Below are positions 22,417 through 30,803 of a stretch of DNA of 64,000 bases, piece after piece. Source of the stretch: Melanopsichium pennsylvanicum (taxonomy: Eukaryota > Basidiomycota > Ustilaginomycetes > Ustilaginales); NCBI GenBank assembly GCA_900208305.1, contig OAPG01000005.1:558001-622000 (forward strand), in the 5' to 3' direction. Both the position numbers and the translations under genes were made by a program. Positions within the stretch are counted from its first letter, which is position 1. Every line of letters starts with the position of its first letter. The notes under the pieces are model-generated. The model saw only the letters and a program-made list of their open reading frames with translations, did not search any database and was not told where the DNA came from.

Positions 22417-22570
22417 AATCGCTCGTGCCTTCTTCGAGCACAATGTTGCGATGAGTTACAGTAAGGGTCAGTCGATATGTTAGGCTGGCTCTGACTTGAG
22501 AAATACAAAATTCCGATAAATTTTGTGTTGATTGACTGCGATTGCGAGTTTGGACCGTTACGAAAGTGTG

Positions 22571-22596
22571 AAAGAAAGAGAAAGAGAAAGAGAAAA
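22571..22596. repeat. GAAAGA-type simple repeat
   Basis: A purine-only tract of GAAAGA/GAGAAA units in the short convergent gap (22417-22654) between aldolase and CMR1. It is a simple repeat in 3' sequence. Confidence 0.7.
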
Positions 22597-22654
22597 GGGG
22601 GAGGACAAAGGATTTTGGGTATGTTTTCTAATGGAGCATTAAGGAATGTAAGAC

Positions 22655-24622
22655 TCAAGTGTCGGGGGACCAGAAAGTGCATCGACCTGAAGCGTTACCT
22701 GTGACGAGTCTGGCTGGCAAGGATGGATGCATGCAAGTCACGGCGGGCACTGCTGTGACCAGGTTTTCATCCCAGAGTGTTCTCAACAGTGTTCCATCGC
22801 TTGCGTAGATCTCTGCTCGCCTTGTCATGCTTCCAATGGTGAAATGCGGTTCCAGAAGCGGATTTTGGTTCCATCTAGCCCTGAACAACGTCAGCCATTT
22901 ACCTGTCTGATTGTTGTGTGGGATCCTGGTAGGTTCAGCGAGGATGTTTTCGGGTCGATCCAAGGCATGTTGGACGGGTAGGTCTTGTTCTTGCTTGATG
23001 GCTGCTTGAACTTCAGATTCTGTTTTGAGAGGTTTGGCTCTTGATAACCAGCTGAGCAGACCCGATTCGGATTTCGGTGCTTTGTCTGGATCCGAATCTT
23101 CCTTCTTGACTTCACTCTTCCGGCCATTCTTTGCTGGTGATCCATCGACACCTTTGGTGGCAGCACTCTTACTCTTGAGCCCATCTTGCGAGTACAACCA
23201 ACTCAGATCCACATCCCACACCTTGACAACATCATCGTAACTAACACCCACCAATTGATCACCCCTCGGACTCCAATCTACACTGGTACATGCCTGTCTA
23301 GCCTTGTTTTCGGCAAATTGCGCCTTGGTCTGAGCCAACCCTAGATCGTCTCCATCTACCCCCTTGTAGTTGTACGGAGCCTCGGCAGTCTCCTTGACCA
23401 CACTCTGCAACGCCCTTACATCAAACAGTCTGATGTGCTGATCCAACGAAGCCGTGGCTACACAGTGCGGGGCTAAGCGGTTAACAGACATGGCACCAAT
23501 CTTCTTTTCGCACACCTGCCAGCGTCGAGTATTGTTGCCGCGCCGTGTCTTTTCCCTCAGGTCGACGTGTAAGAGGCCACCTCGGTGGTCAGCAACCCAC
23601 AGGGAGCGACTGTCGAGCGCGGGATGCGGGGTATGAATATATGCACTCGGATGTGTAGAGGGCGAGAGAATATCAAAGATGGAAAGAAGTACATCTTCTT
23701 CACCTGCCCAGACCTCGGTCGAAGTGCCGGTGGAGAGGTCGAGTTTGCGAATGGTGGAATCGTAGGATGAGGAGAAGAGCGAGTTGTGCGAGACGGGATC
23801 TAATTTAAGGCAGGTGACGGGCGATCGTGAGTGCACTTGGAGGGTCCATGCTGTGCCTTCAGGGAAAGATTCTTCGGAAACCTGTTCCTGGTCTTGGGGC
23901 TCTTCTTTCTTGACACCACCGCTAGAGTCAGACGATGTGGGACGGGCATCCCAAACTCCAATGGCTCCTTCTTTGTCACCGACAAACACCAAGTCTTTAT
24001 CTACACTCGGATGGTATGCCATGGAATAGACGCGTTTTGGCGTGACCTTTGCTGCTGATCTGAGGGTCATTTTGTTGAGAATGTCTTTCAGTTCTCTCCT
24101 CTCTGCACTGGATTCATCTCCTGGTCCCCTGCGATTGCCTTGCTCTTTGATAGCTCCGGATCTTCGCTTTGTTTCATCTTGAATATCCATCAACTCGCCA
24201 GCCGAGCTCGCATGGGTAGCCAACCCATTCAGTGTCTTTTCCAACGTCAGAATGACCTCTTGTTCCAGCTCACCTCCCGTCATACCTGACAGGTCGAATT
24301 GGCCGTGTCTTGCCCTTTTGGCTGCTTCTGCGGCCTTTCGTGCCTCTTGTGCTTCCTCTTGATATTTCCTCTTGAGTTGCTCTGAATCCGCTTCATGGCC
24401 TGCCAAGCGTGCGCTGGATCTAGTGGGCATGATGCGGGTTGCTGTGGCGTGAGGTTTCTTCTTGGGTGTAGCCGTTTTTTTGGCTTTGGTCGGAGTGGAT
24501 CGTTTGGGAGAGGGACCGCCGATAGCAGAGGAGCCTCCAAGGACTCCGAGTTCTTTCATGAGTCGTTCATTCTCCTTGATGTTCCTCTGGCGCTCGATCT
24601 CGTAGTCATTGTTGTCATTCAT
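22655..24622 (-). CDS. CMR1: DNA damage-binding WD40 protein Cmr1
   Basis: Single exon of 655 residues. The N-terminus has the family's charged helix (YEIERQRNIKENERLMKELG), then a basic linker, then WD40 repeats beginning at KRVYSMAYHPSVDKDLVFVG and ending with GRCTFWSPDT. Cmr1 (WDR76 in animals) is a nuclear WD40 protein that binds UV-damaged DNA and histones and gathers in the intranuclear quality-control site under replication stress. The protein is longer than yeast Cmr1 (about 520) mainly because of a Lys/Ser/Glu-rich insertion of roughly 70 residues between two late repeats (SKSAATKGVDG... to VQAAIKQEQ) and a longer N-terminal linker. The start ATG at 24622 fits the family N-terminus. 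Confidence 0.9.
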   Translation of the reverse strand: MNDNNDYEIERQRNIKENERLMKELGVLGGSSAIGGPSPKRSTPTKAKKTATPKKKPHATATRIMPTRSSARLAGHEADSEQLKRKYQEEAQEARKAAEAAKRARHGQFDLSGMTGGELEQEVILTLEKTLNGLATHASSAGELMDIQDETKRRSGAIKEQGNRRGPGDESSAERRELKDILNKMTLRSAAKVTPKRVYSMAYHPSVDKDLVFVGDKEGAIGVWDARPTSSDSSGGVKKEEPQDQEQVSEESFPEGTAWTLQVHSRSPVTCLKLDPVSHNSLFSSSYDSTIRKLDLSTGTSTEVWAGEEDVLLSIFDILSPSTHPSAYIHTPHPALDSRSLWVADHRGGLLHVDLREKTRRGNNTRRWQVCEKKIGAMSVNRLAPHCVATASLDQHIRLFDVRALQSVVKETAEAPYNYKGVDGDDLGLAQTKAQFAENKARQACTSVDWSPRGDQLVGVSYDDVVKVWDVDLSWLYSQDGLKSKSAATKGVDGSPAKNGRKSEVKKEDSDPDKAPKSESGLLSWLSRAKPLKTESEVQAAIKQEQDLPVQHALDRPENILAEPTRIPHNNQTGKWLTLFRARWNQNPLLEPHFTIGSMTRRAEIYASDGTLLRTLWDENLVTAVPAVTCMHPSLPARLVTGNASGRCTFWSPDT

Positions 24623-25054
24623 CGTGGCTATTATTCTGTATCCTTAGACCGAGGAAATTGGCTACAATGACTACGTGTGTGTATCTTTGGGGGTTAGGTG
24701 TCTGTACGAGAGAAGGAATATTATGGGGTGGGGGAAAGTGGTGCGGAATGCAGAGTCTGACGTGGGAGTGGAATCGTGCATTTCAGGGTCAATAGAATCT
24801 CTCTCGTAAGTCAGAAAAGAAAAAGAAAAAGAAAAAGTACACCAACGCGTTCTTCCAGGACGGTCACACAAAAGGGCGTTGCGGAGTCTCGTGCGTGTCG
24901 AGTTGGAAGCACGCGTCGAGAGAAGAGATACGTAGAAAGAGAGAAAGAGAGAGCTCTGCCTTGGTCTGTGCATGCATGCATGGGTTGAACAAGCGTGAGT
25001 GGAGGAAAATGGATCGAGAAAGCTTTGATTGGGCTAAGAGTCTAGTCTGTGTCG

Positions 25055-25083
25055 GTGTGTGTGTGTGTGTGTGTGTGTGTGTG
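25055..25083. repeat. GT dinucleotide microsatellite
   Basis: About 14 GT units in a row in the CMR1/CQD1 promoter region. Alternating purine-pyrimidine DNA of this kind can adopt Z-form, but no role is shown. Confidence 0.9.
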
Positions 25084-25413
25084 ATGAATGCAGTGCGACG
25101 TAACTCGGGAAATGTGTGTGTGTGCCGCCATTTTGTGTTGGATTCTCACACTTTCATTGACTGTACTAAATTAATACTGTACTTGACAGTGTAGGGTTTT
25201 GTGCCTAAGCATTCCAAGAGCATGTGATTGCTTGTTGGCCCGAGTTGCAAGTCGGATATCGCTGTTGGAAACCGTATCACATCGACAGTATACTCGTTTG
25301 ATCTGTGCTCCCTTTCCTTAATTTATTATATACTCTCTGTCCACCAATCTTTGCTCAACGCCAAACACATACCAAGACTGACATCCATCCACAACTCAAC
25401 TCACCCGCACGCC

Positions 25414-25425
25414 ATGTCGATCTGA
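25414..25425 (+). promoter_or_regulatory. Minimal upstream ORF in the CQD1 leader
   Basis: ATG-TCG-ATC-TGA, a three-codon frame with G at position -3, ends 49 bases before the CQD1 start codon. If transcribed as part of the leader it would be translated first and could lower or condition translation of the main frame. No other ATG lies between it and 25475. Confidence 0.45.
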
Positions 25426-25474
25426 CCGATCCACTACATTCATCTCATCCTGAACCTCGCATCGGCTCATCACA

Positions 25475-27814
25475 ATGCTACCACTAATGCGCAATCCATT
25501 GGCTGCCGCGCCTCTTTGCCGCTTCGCCAACCGAGCCACATCACGATTGGCCCTTTCGAGCTTGTCATATCATGCACAGTCCAAATCGGCGCATCATACC
25601 CTCTCTTCTTCCACCACAATCAACACATCTGGTATCAGCACGCTCCCCAAGTCACATTCACTATCTCGCCAATTGTCGCAAACCAACCAGCTCCACTTTC
25701 GCCTGTACACAACCGCTCACTCTTCCAGTAATACAGACAAATCCAGAACCAGCCATATCGCTTCAATAGCGATTGCTGGTCTCGGTACTGCTTTTCTTCT
25801 CGACCACTTCCTATCACAATCACCATTGCAGTCCGAATCAGAATCGACCCCGGAAGAACCTACAGTCGACCCAGCTAAACGCAAAGGCTTTGCTCCCCCG
25901 GTTCCAGAAGATGACGAGGACCTCCATCGTCGCAGTATCGTCGTCCGCTTCTTCATCAAGACCGGCAATGTGATCCACGCCGTCATCATCGAACCCTTTG
26001 GCACAGCCCGACGATTTCTATATCTCCTTATCCTATTTCTTCCCGTGATCATCGCCTCTCCAATGCTCCTCGTCGGTGCTCGACGCGAAAAGGGTCAAAT
26101 GCGCGGTCGCAAAGTGCGCAAGGACGAAGAAGGGGACCGCTGGGGGGCTGTCTGGTGGTATTCTTTCCTCGTAAAACAAATGGAAAGAGCTGGTCCAACT
26201 TTCATCAAACTCGCCCAATGGGCAGGAAGCAGGCAAGACCTTTTCCCTGATGAATTGTGTCAGAGACTCGGACGCTTGCATAGCAACGGTAAACCGCATA
26301 CTTTCAGGTACACAAAGAGGGTGATTGAAAGAGTCTTCGGAAGACCCTTTGACGAGATCTTTGAAGAATTTGGTCACGAGCCGATGGGAATCGGTGCGGT
26401 AGCACAGGTCTACAAAGCCACACTCAAACACAATTTACTTCCCCCAGGTTACAGGAGAGCGAAAAAGGAAGCCACAAAGGGAGAAGCCAAACAGAAGATC
26501 TCAAAGACCCTCGCACTGTCGTACGAAGAAGAAGCGGCGCCACCTCAGATCCCCACCAACAGCGTGGCTATCAAGATCCTTCACCCGCGCGTAGAGAAGA
26601 CCATCGCTCGTGACATTAAGATCATGCGATTCTTTGCAAAGGCCATCAACGCGATCCCCGGTGCCGAATGGTTGTCGTTCCCCGAGGAAGTCGACGTCTT
26701 CGCAGAAATGATGTTTTCCCAACTCGACCTGCGCAACGAAGCGAACAACCTCAGCCGATTTGAAGATAACTTTGCTCGTAGACGTTCCGCCGTCTCGTTT
26801 CCTCGTCCGCTCACCGAGTTTAGCACCAAACAGGTGCTGATCGAAGAGTATGAAGATGCATTGCCGTTGAAGCACTTCTTGCAGATGGGTGGAGCCAAGT
26901 TTGATCACAGGATTGCCAATTTAGGGCTGGATGCGTTCTTGAACATGTTGCTCATCGACAACTTCACCCATGCAGACTTGCATCCGGGTAACATCATGAT
27001 CAAGTTTTACAAGCCGTCGACCGAGTCGCTGCTCAGCGATGTCTTTGCTAGGATCCTAAGCAAGTTCGATAACGATTATGCACCGGGGCACAAGAAGGCA
27101 CCTGCTACACCGGATGATCAGGTGGATGAAAGCATCGTTCAACGTCTAAGGCCGTTGAGGCACGATCAGGAAGCATGGTTGGACGAGTTGGATCGACTGG
27201 ATGCTCAAGGATATCAGCCCGAGATTGTGCTTCTCGATGCGGGGCTGACTGTCGAATTGACGCCTCTGAACAGGAGGAACTTCTTGGATCTGTTTTCGGC
27301 CGTGGCACAATTCGATGGTGCTCTAGCTGGCCATTTAATGGTGGAAAGGTGTAGAACTCCCGATCTCGTGGTGGATGAGGACGTGTTTGCAATGAAGATG
27401 CAAGATCTTGTCCTGTCGGTCAAGAGCAAAACGTTTTCCTTGGCAAAGATCAAGATTTCCGATGTACTTAACAAGGTGCTAATGGCGGTGAGGGATCATC
27501 ATGTCAAGATGGAAGCTGATTTCGTCAATACCGTCATCTCTATTCTATTGCTGGAAGGGATTGGAAGGCAGCTGGATCCAGAAATGGATCTGTTCAAGAG
27601 TGCATTGCCCATCCTGAGGCATTTAGGTAGGGAGTTGCAGCATCAGCAAGGTGGAGGGATGATGAAGGTGCCAAAGAAGGAGGAGATCAGGAGAATGTTG
27701 CCTATGTTGAAGGTTTGGTTGTACATGGAGGCGAGGGGTATTCTGAGTGCGTTTACAGATGCAAAGGTATCCACCGTCGATGCCTTTATGCGGTATGGTT
27801 GGCATTCGGAGTAG
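25475..27814 (+). CDS. CQD1: Mitochondrial ABC1/UbiB atypical kinase-like protein, ADCK2/Cqd1 type
   Basis: Single exon of 779 residues. The N-terminus is rich in Arg/Ser/Leu without acidic residues, as in a mitochondrial presequence, and a hydrophobic stretch lies near residues 180-200. The UbiB fold follows: the KxGQ-type motif as FIKLAQWAGSRQDLFP (near 243), the Ala-rich nucleotide loop as GIGAVAQVYKA, the VAIK lysine (near 363), the catalytic loop HADLHPGN (near 498) and the metal-binding DAG in LLDAGLTVEL (near 587). QWAGSRQDLFP points to the ADCK2 branch, whose yeast member Cqd1 (YPL109C) in the inner membrane affects coenzyme Q distribution and lipid homeostasis. About 100 residues between the catalytic loop and DAG are inserted, as is usual in this branch. 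A three-codon uORF precedes the gene. Confidence 0.9.
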   Translation: MLPLMRNPLAAAPLCRFANRATSRLALSSLSYHAQSKSAHHTLSSSTTINTSGISTLPKSHSLSRQLSQTNQLHFRLYTTAHSSSNTDKSRTSHIASIAIAGLGTAFLLDHFLSQSPLQSESESTPEEPTVDPAKRKGFAPPVPEDDEDLHRRSIVVRFFIKTGNVIHAVIIEPFGTARRFLYLLILFLPVIIASPMLLVGARREKGQMRGRKVRKDEEGDRWGAVWWYSFLVKQMERAGPTFIKLAQWAGSRQDLFPDELCQRLGRLHSNGKPHTFRYTKRVIERVFGRPFDEIFEEFGHEPMGIGAVAQVYKATLKHNLLPPGYRRAKKEATKGEAKQKISKTLALSYEEEAAPPQIPTNSVAIKILHPRVEKTIARDIKIMRFFAKAINAIPGAEWLSFPEEVDVFAEMMFSQLDLRNEANNLSRFEDNFARRRSAVSFPRPLTEFSTKQVLIEEYEDALPLKHFLQMGGAKFDHRIANLGLDAFLNMLLIDNFTHADLHPGNIMIKFYKPSTESLLSDVFARILSKFDNDYAPGHKKAPATPDDQVDESIVQRLRPLRHDQEAWLDELDRLDAQGYQPEIVLLDAGLTVELTPLNRRNFLDLFSAVAQFDGALAGHLMVERCRTPDLVVDEDVFAMKMQDLVLSVKSKTFSLAKIKISDVLNKVLMAVRDHHVKMEADFVNTVISILLLEGIGRQLDPEMDLFKSALPILRHLGRELQHQQGGGMMKVPKKEEIRRMLPMLKVWLYMEARGILSAFTDAKVSTVDAFMRYGWHSE

Positions 27815-27875
27815 TGAGAGGGTGGGATAATGTAGAATTTTTCGGTTCCTCTGAAATTTGGATACGCATATCACA

Positions 27876-27935
27876 CACGCACGCACACACGCACGCACGC
27901 ACACCTACACAAATACACACATACACTCACACAAC
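27876..27935. repeat. CA/CGCA-rich microsatellite
   Basis: An imperfect array of CACA and CGCA units in the 216-base convergent gap between CQD1 and TRM44. It lies in 3' untranslated sequence. Confidence 0.85.
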
Positions 27936-28030
27936 CACGGAGAAAACTTTGATTTTCTTTCATCCATCGCCATGTTGCCAAGCATGGCTATTGTTGTGCG
28001 AGTGCATTGGATTCGAGATGTTGAGTGTTT

Positions 28031-29842
28031 CTACTTATACGAAGCACCGACTCTGGCAGCCCAGCCGCTCGCTATCGCCTGCTGCACAGCCTCTCTGACC
28101 CTTAGTTTCAACGCTTCCTCACCACCTTGAATTGGTATTCTGTTTTTGCCGACGAAACACCAATTTTTTGTCGATGGAATTCTCAATGGCTCCAATTCAA
28201 CTTGCCAACCGTACCTGCTATGCAACTCGCTTACATATGCCAAGTACTGTTCGTTCCTGCTCACTTCCCCACTACGTTTGAGCAACAACGGGAATGCTTT
28301 AGTTCCGTCCAATGAGAAATAGCAGCAAGGCAAGTTGATGAATCCAGCTGCACTGTGTTGAGTGGCCAAAACGGGTAACCAAGGTGTAAGTTCATCCGCA
28401 TGATTGCCCAATAACCATGCACCGGTCCAAAGATCACTTTCACACGTCGCCGCTGACGCAGATTCCAGCAGCAAGGAGGATGGATCAAAACACCACTCTT
28501 TGAGCATTGTCCCCTTCTTAGCATAACCAGGCCAAGATTTTCGAGAGCGTAAATCCAATCCTACCCCTTTGAAACCCTCCAAACTCAAAATATGCGTCAA
28601 CAATCCGTTTCCACATCCTACGTCGACAAATTTGACTTTCACCTTCCATCCTTCTTCACCGACTCCACCAGCAACCTGCTCATCAGAACTGGAAGGAGAG
28701 CGACTCGAGTTGGGTTGGTATAAAAGACGCCATAAGGAGATGAGGAAAGCTGCAATGCCCATTTCCTCGAAAACGTGCTTTTTGGCATCCGTCGCTTCGA
28801 CCCATCCACCGATCAATTGTGCCGCATACTTCTGTTTCAATTCGAGATACAAGTCTTGGTACAGCTCACGTGGGACGACTGTATCGTGATGGACTCGTTT
28901 CTTGTAACTGTGAAGATGGCCCCAGGTGTGCATGTGGAGTGTGGTCAACAGGCTCAGACCCACGCGTGAGAGACGGTGGTTGGGTGGATATGCTTCGCCT
29001 GGTTCTGGCTTTTGTTCTGATCCCGAAGAAACGATGGAGCCAGTGCTCGACATGGCAAGGGAAAAGGGGATCAAAGATATTCCCAAAGTGCCGTAGATGG
29101 TATCAGTGTCGGTGTCGGGAGAGGCAGAGGATGAGGAAGGGTAAAAGTGAAATGCCAAAGCGCGCACTTTTGGGTGATAAAACGGCACTTCTGCCTCACA
29201 TTTCGGCGGCTTGCCCAATCTCGCCCTTTCTGTCTCCTCAACAACCATCTTTGGATGCTCCATGACTCCAATGAGCGGGGTATATACCACCACAGCTTCC
29301 TCATCCCCTTCGCCGTCATCTTGCTCATGCGCCTCCACTTGATCAAGCTCTCCACCTTGAGACGCGCGACGGCGGTGGTAGAGCGTACAGTCCTGCTCCA
29401 TCCTCCAGTCCAAATTCGGTCTACGCGGCAGCAAGGCTCTTCGTATTGTCCATTTCTTAGTCCATCTTCCTTCTATGTGATTCTGTTCTGTGAATTTAGA
29501 TTCGGAAATAATGTCTGCACGTAGAATGTTGCTTGAGTTTCGTTCTGGATGTCGAATAAGATTGTGCATGACCGTCAACCAGGCTTGCATTGGAGCAAAG
29601 GCGGGTGCCGTGATGATTGAGACCCACTTGCCATCTTGCGTGTCTTTCCCGAGGCCTGATAGGGAGATTGGCAGGTATGATTTGTCATCATCAGGAGCAC
29701 GAGGTGGTGTGAGGGCTTCGGAGGAGGGGTATACAGGGATAAGTTTGGGGCGGGATGGCAATTGCTGATGCTCTACCGTCATTCTCCTTGGGCTGTTTGT
29801 GCTTGGAGCGGTTTTGCTACTCTCGGCGTTGCTGCTCGACAT
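28031..29842 (-). CDS. TRM44: tRNA (uracil-O2-)-methyltransferase Trm44
   Basis: Single exon. From the ATG at 29842 it gives 603 residues. Trm44 makes 2'-O-methyluridine at position 44 of tRNA-Ser using S-adenosylmethionine. The family block is clear: AWLTVMHNLIRHPERNS near the N-terminus, SKFTEQNHIEGRWTKKW, and the methyltransferase motif VDVGCGNGLLTHIL near residue 405, then LRSRKSW. I see no CCCH zinc finger at the C-terminus, which some fungal members carry. The open frame extends upstream and has further ATGs at 30025, 30022 and 30013, which would add about 60 residues; I prefer 29842 because that extension looks unconserved and would leave only about 90 bases to the divergent TOM5 start. 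Confidence 0.9.
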   Translation of the reverse strand: MSSSNAESSKTAPSTNSPRRMTVEHQQLPSRPKLIPVYPSSEALTPPRAPDDDKSYLPISLSGLGKDTQDGKWVSIITAPAFAPMQAWLTVMHNLIRHPERNSSNILRADIISESKFTEQNHIEGRWTKKWTIRRALLPRRPNLDWRMEQDCTLYHRRRASQGGELDQVEAHEQDDGEGDEEAVVVYTPLIGVMEHPKMVVEETERARLGKPPKCEAEVPFYHPKVRALAFHFYPSSSSASPDTDTDTIYGTLGISLIPFSLAMSSTGSIVSSGSEQKPEPGEAYPPNHRLSRVGLSLLTTLHMHTWGHLHSYKKRVHHDTVVPRELYQDLYLELKQKYAAQLIGGWVEATDAKKHVFEEMGIAAFLISLWRLLYQPNSSRSPSSSDEQVAGGVGEEGWKVKVKFVDVGCGNGLLTHILSLEGFKGVGLDLRSRKSWPGYAKKGTMLKEWCFDPSSLLLESASAATCESDLWTGAWLLGNHADELTPWLPVLATQHSAAGFINLPCCYFSLDGTKAFPLLLKRSGEVSRNEQYLAYVSELHSRYGWQVELEPLRIPSTKNWCFVGKNRIPIQGGEEALKLRVREAVQQAIASGWAARVGASYK

Positions 29843-30115
29843 ACTGGCCCCAATGTACCCAACGTTTGGTAGGATGGTGGTGAAATGAGTAGAACAGTTG
29901 GACCCTGAATAGCCAAAAAGTTCTTCTCCGATTTCCTTGTATCGGGCAACAATCGGGTCGGGCAAACCCAACCGCCAAAAATTCTCGACTGAAACTCCAC
30001 TTCTTCTGTCCATCTGCTTCATCATCGCAACCCACTTCACCTCTGTCTTCTACATACCTACCCGCTCTCTTTACCAACCCTTCAAAGCTTTTGAGTCGGA
30101 TCGTACTACTACAAT
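29843..30115. promoter_or_regulatory. Short divergent promoter TRM44 / TOM5
   Basis: About 270 bases lie between the two preferred start codons, which point away from each other. Regulatory elements for both must lie here or inside the coding parts. If TRM44 starts at 30025 the gap shrinks to about 90 bases. Confidence 0.5.
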
Positions 30116-30436
30116 ATGTTTGGAGGTGCACCCCGTCAACCATCCCCAGCTGAAGCTGCTGCTGCTCGTCTGCAGGCTAGGAACACTCTCAAGCAGTTTG
30201 CCATTTACGCTGCTGGGCTTTGGTCTGGTAAGTAATTCCACATCACCGCCACCTCTTCTTTCTTCTGCGTTTGGATCCAGATTGATTGCAAAAGAGATTT
30301 GAGTAAACTATGAAGTTGATAGGCGTGCCTTAAAAGGGGTCATTGATACTGACGATGACATCGGATTCTGATCTGCCAAATAGCTCCCGTTGCCCTTTAC
30401 TACTTGAACGAGTTGTTGGGCCGACACATCGCCTGA
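30116..30436 (+). CDS. TOM5: Mitochondrial import receptor subunit Tom5
   Basis: Two short exons, 30116-30227 and 30384-30436, give 54 residues. The protein begins MFGGAPRQPSPAE, continues NTLKQFAIYAAGLWSAPV and ends GRHIA. The pattern agrees with Tom5: an acidic/polar start, a TLKQ-A-YAA-LW-P core, and one tail-anchoring membrane span (about 26-45). Tom5 is a small subunit of the outer-membrane TOM complex that passes precursors from the receptors to the Tom40 pore. The donor is GTAAGT at 30228 and the acceptor AAATAG at 30383; splicing joins the Gly/Ala codon correctly and keeps the conserved Pro of the span. The gene is too short and split to appear in a plain frame search. Confidence 0.88.
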
Positions 30437-30803
30437 AGAAAGAATCAGACCTTCACATTACTTGGCTTTCAACCAACGACTACCATCTCTGTTCTCATCA
30501 CAACGCTCTGTCCACGTCGCTTTTGATTGACGTTTCACAAACTTGTACCACCACACCAACCATTCCGGAATTCGAACATCAACGATTTCAACAAAATTTT
30601 ATCAAGCAGGCAAAAGCGCTCTCCGACTCGATCAATTCAGTATCCAAGCAAAGATCCAAGTTTCAAAGATGCACAAGATCTAAAGGTCACAGCAGGCATA
30701 AAATGAGCTCGGAAGCTAAACGGATATCGGTAGCATTGAAAATCAGGCCTGTGATTGCTGTACGGGTTTTGTTCTTTTTCTTTTTTTTCCATTCTTCTTT
30801 TCT
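30437..30803. other. Convergent 3' region TOM5 / RRP5
   Basis: About 370 bases with a T-rich end near RRP5 (30772-30800). No gene recognised. Confidence 0.6.

Larger units (their letters stand above)
24623..25474. other. Divergent promoter region CMR1 / CQD1
   Basis: About 850 bases between two start codons. Holds two simple repeats (an AGAAAA tract near 24818-24837 and a GT run at 25055-25083) and a short upstream ORF before CQD1. No gene recognised. Confidence 0.6.

Noticed and set aside
21208..22443. A 411-codon minus-strand frame over the aldolase gene
   Set aside because: It is the antisense shadow of a highly codon-biased gene; the aldolase frame carries all catalytic residues.
27876..27935. 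CRISPR-like or telomere-like array
   Set aside because: The CA/CGCA and GT tracts are simple microsatellites without spacers; no TTAGGG-type units were seen.
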